From: Rhodeus uyekii
Lineage: Eukaryota > Chordata > Actinopteri > Cypriniformes > Acheilognathidae
NCBI GenBank assembly: GCA_037043235.1
Contig: JAWRVZ010000076.1
Span: 2,213,501-2,277,500 of the forward strand
Direction: 5' to 3'
Length of the DNA stretch: 64,000 bases
This document shows, piece after piece, positions 63,201 through 64,000 of this stretch (within the stretch, counting starts at the first letter, position 1; each line of letters begins with the position of its first letter). The position numbers and the translations under genes are program-made. The notes below the pieces were generated by a model. That model made no database searches, had not been told where the DNA came from, and saw only the letters and a list, made by a program, of their open reading frames with translations.

Positions 63201-64000
63201 TCTCATCTCCCGCATTACATGTTTAAAAAGAAGCTTTGGTCGTTTCTCAGGACTAGGGGATCCATTTAGCTATTCTGTTGCATTTACTTTCATTCGTTTT
63301 AATGGAACGAGGAGGGACGGTGAAAGCTTATGAGATAATTTTCCTTTTAATCTAATAGTTTTTAAGGTGAAGCACATTTCACTCAACTATCTCTGCTGGC
63401 TAAACAATGCAAGCTCTGAGACCTATACAATGAATGCAAAATGTGAGAGGCACATAAATGCACTCTCTGTTCCACCAGAGAAGGCAGCTCCAACAGGCTA
63501 ATGCTGAGAGAAAATTAATTCCATCAGCTAGCTCTTTCATTCTCCACTGCAGCTACAAGCTCTCTGTCCCGTTGCCTGGCAACCATAATTCATAGCCGCT
63601 CTAAATGGATGTTCTCCAAGCACTGAGAACATTAAGGTGAAAAGAACAAATGCTTTTGTGAATCTCAATATCTTTCAGTGTGCATGTCACTCTGTGTGTG
63701 TGTTTTTTCAGCCAGCCATGTGTATGTTATTCTTTAAAAATCTATTTGATGTAAGTTTAAGAGGGACACTGCGAAGGTGCATCTTTAACAAAAGAGCAAC
63801 AAAGGAATCGTAAATATTGGTCGTACCATTTTATTCCCTTACGGCAGTACTATGCCTTCATGTGCTTATTTTACGGTAAAAGAGAAATCTTTTGTGCGAA
63901 CATAATCAAGGAAAGGTCAAGATTAATAAATGCAAATAAGCAGGGTTTATCATGCACAAAAACAACACTCAATATTTAGGTTTGGAGTATGTGGAAAACA
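60288..64000 (-). other. tox intron upstream of the fourth exon
   Basis: No tox exon was found here. 62000-63700 is largely repeat-free and holds an X-box-like site; the rest is unremarkable. Introns at 57100-58577 and 58809-60035 likewise hold only the listed small repeats. Confidence 0.5.
63571..63583. promoter_or_regulatory. RFX-type X-box candidate in tox
   Basis: GTTGCCTGGCAAC is a perfect inverted repeat of GTTGCC with a one-base spacer, fitting the X-box bound by RFX factors. It lies in unique sequence upstream of the fourth tox exon. Function is inferred from the motif alone. Confidence 0.35.

Overview
The window is vertebrate nuclear DNA, almost certainly from a teleost and most likely a cyprinid. 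The evidence is intron-containing genes with GT/AG junctions, three proteins alignable along their length to vertebrate families, dense CA/TA/GA microsatellites, and many fish-type repeats: tRNA-derived SINEs that share a 3' tail with an L2-like LINE, Tc1 and hAT relics, Gypsy LTRs, and short inverted-repeat elements starting AAAGGGATAGTTCA. No rRNA, tRNA gene, CRISPR array or prokaryotic feature was seen.

Layout. Positions 1-16967 are non-coding, probably intron or upstream sequence of fam110b. They hold microsatellites, a 53-bp-arm palindrome (7226-7340), a transposon that splits a TG repeat (12540-13097), a duplicated 0.3-kb block (513-815 and 1635-1985) and two exon-like islands (8125-8215 and 14527-14556). 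fam110b (+) has its whole coding region in one exon, 17295-18488. From 19.5 to 39 kb lies a gene-poor, transposon-rich stretch that includes a Tc1 relic with a dated hAT insertion, a degenerate Gypsy element, and a stack of nested insertions at 28.2-30.2 kb. cyp7a1 (+) is complete and compact, with six exons at 39108-41465 behind a TATA box. From 41.5 to 50.4 kb there is non-coding DNA with a clean solo LTR (45475-45877) and an intact SINE (47282-47430). The 3' half of tox (-), six coding exons, runs from 60287 down to 51881 with a probable 3' UTR to about 50.4 kb. The first tox exons lie beyond position 64000.

The trio matches the human 8q12 neighbourhood FAM110B-UBXN2B-CYP7A1-SDCBP-NSMAF-TOX (order from memory), but no coding sequence of UBXN2B, SDCBP or NSMAF was recognised, and cyp7a1 points the other way relative to its neighbours than in human. 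The genes are not functionally linked: a centrosome/spindle-associated protein, the rate-limiting enzyme of bile-acid synthesis, and an HMG-box regulator of T-cell and neural development. Splice junctions were read by eye from reading frame and family similarity. No alignment or search was run.
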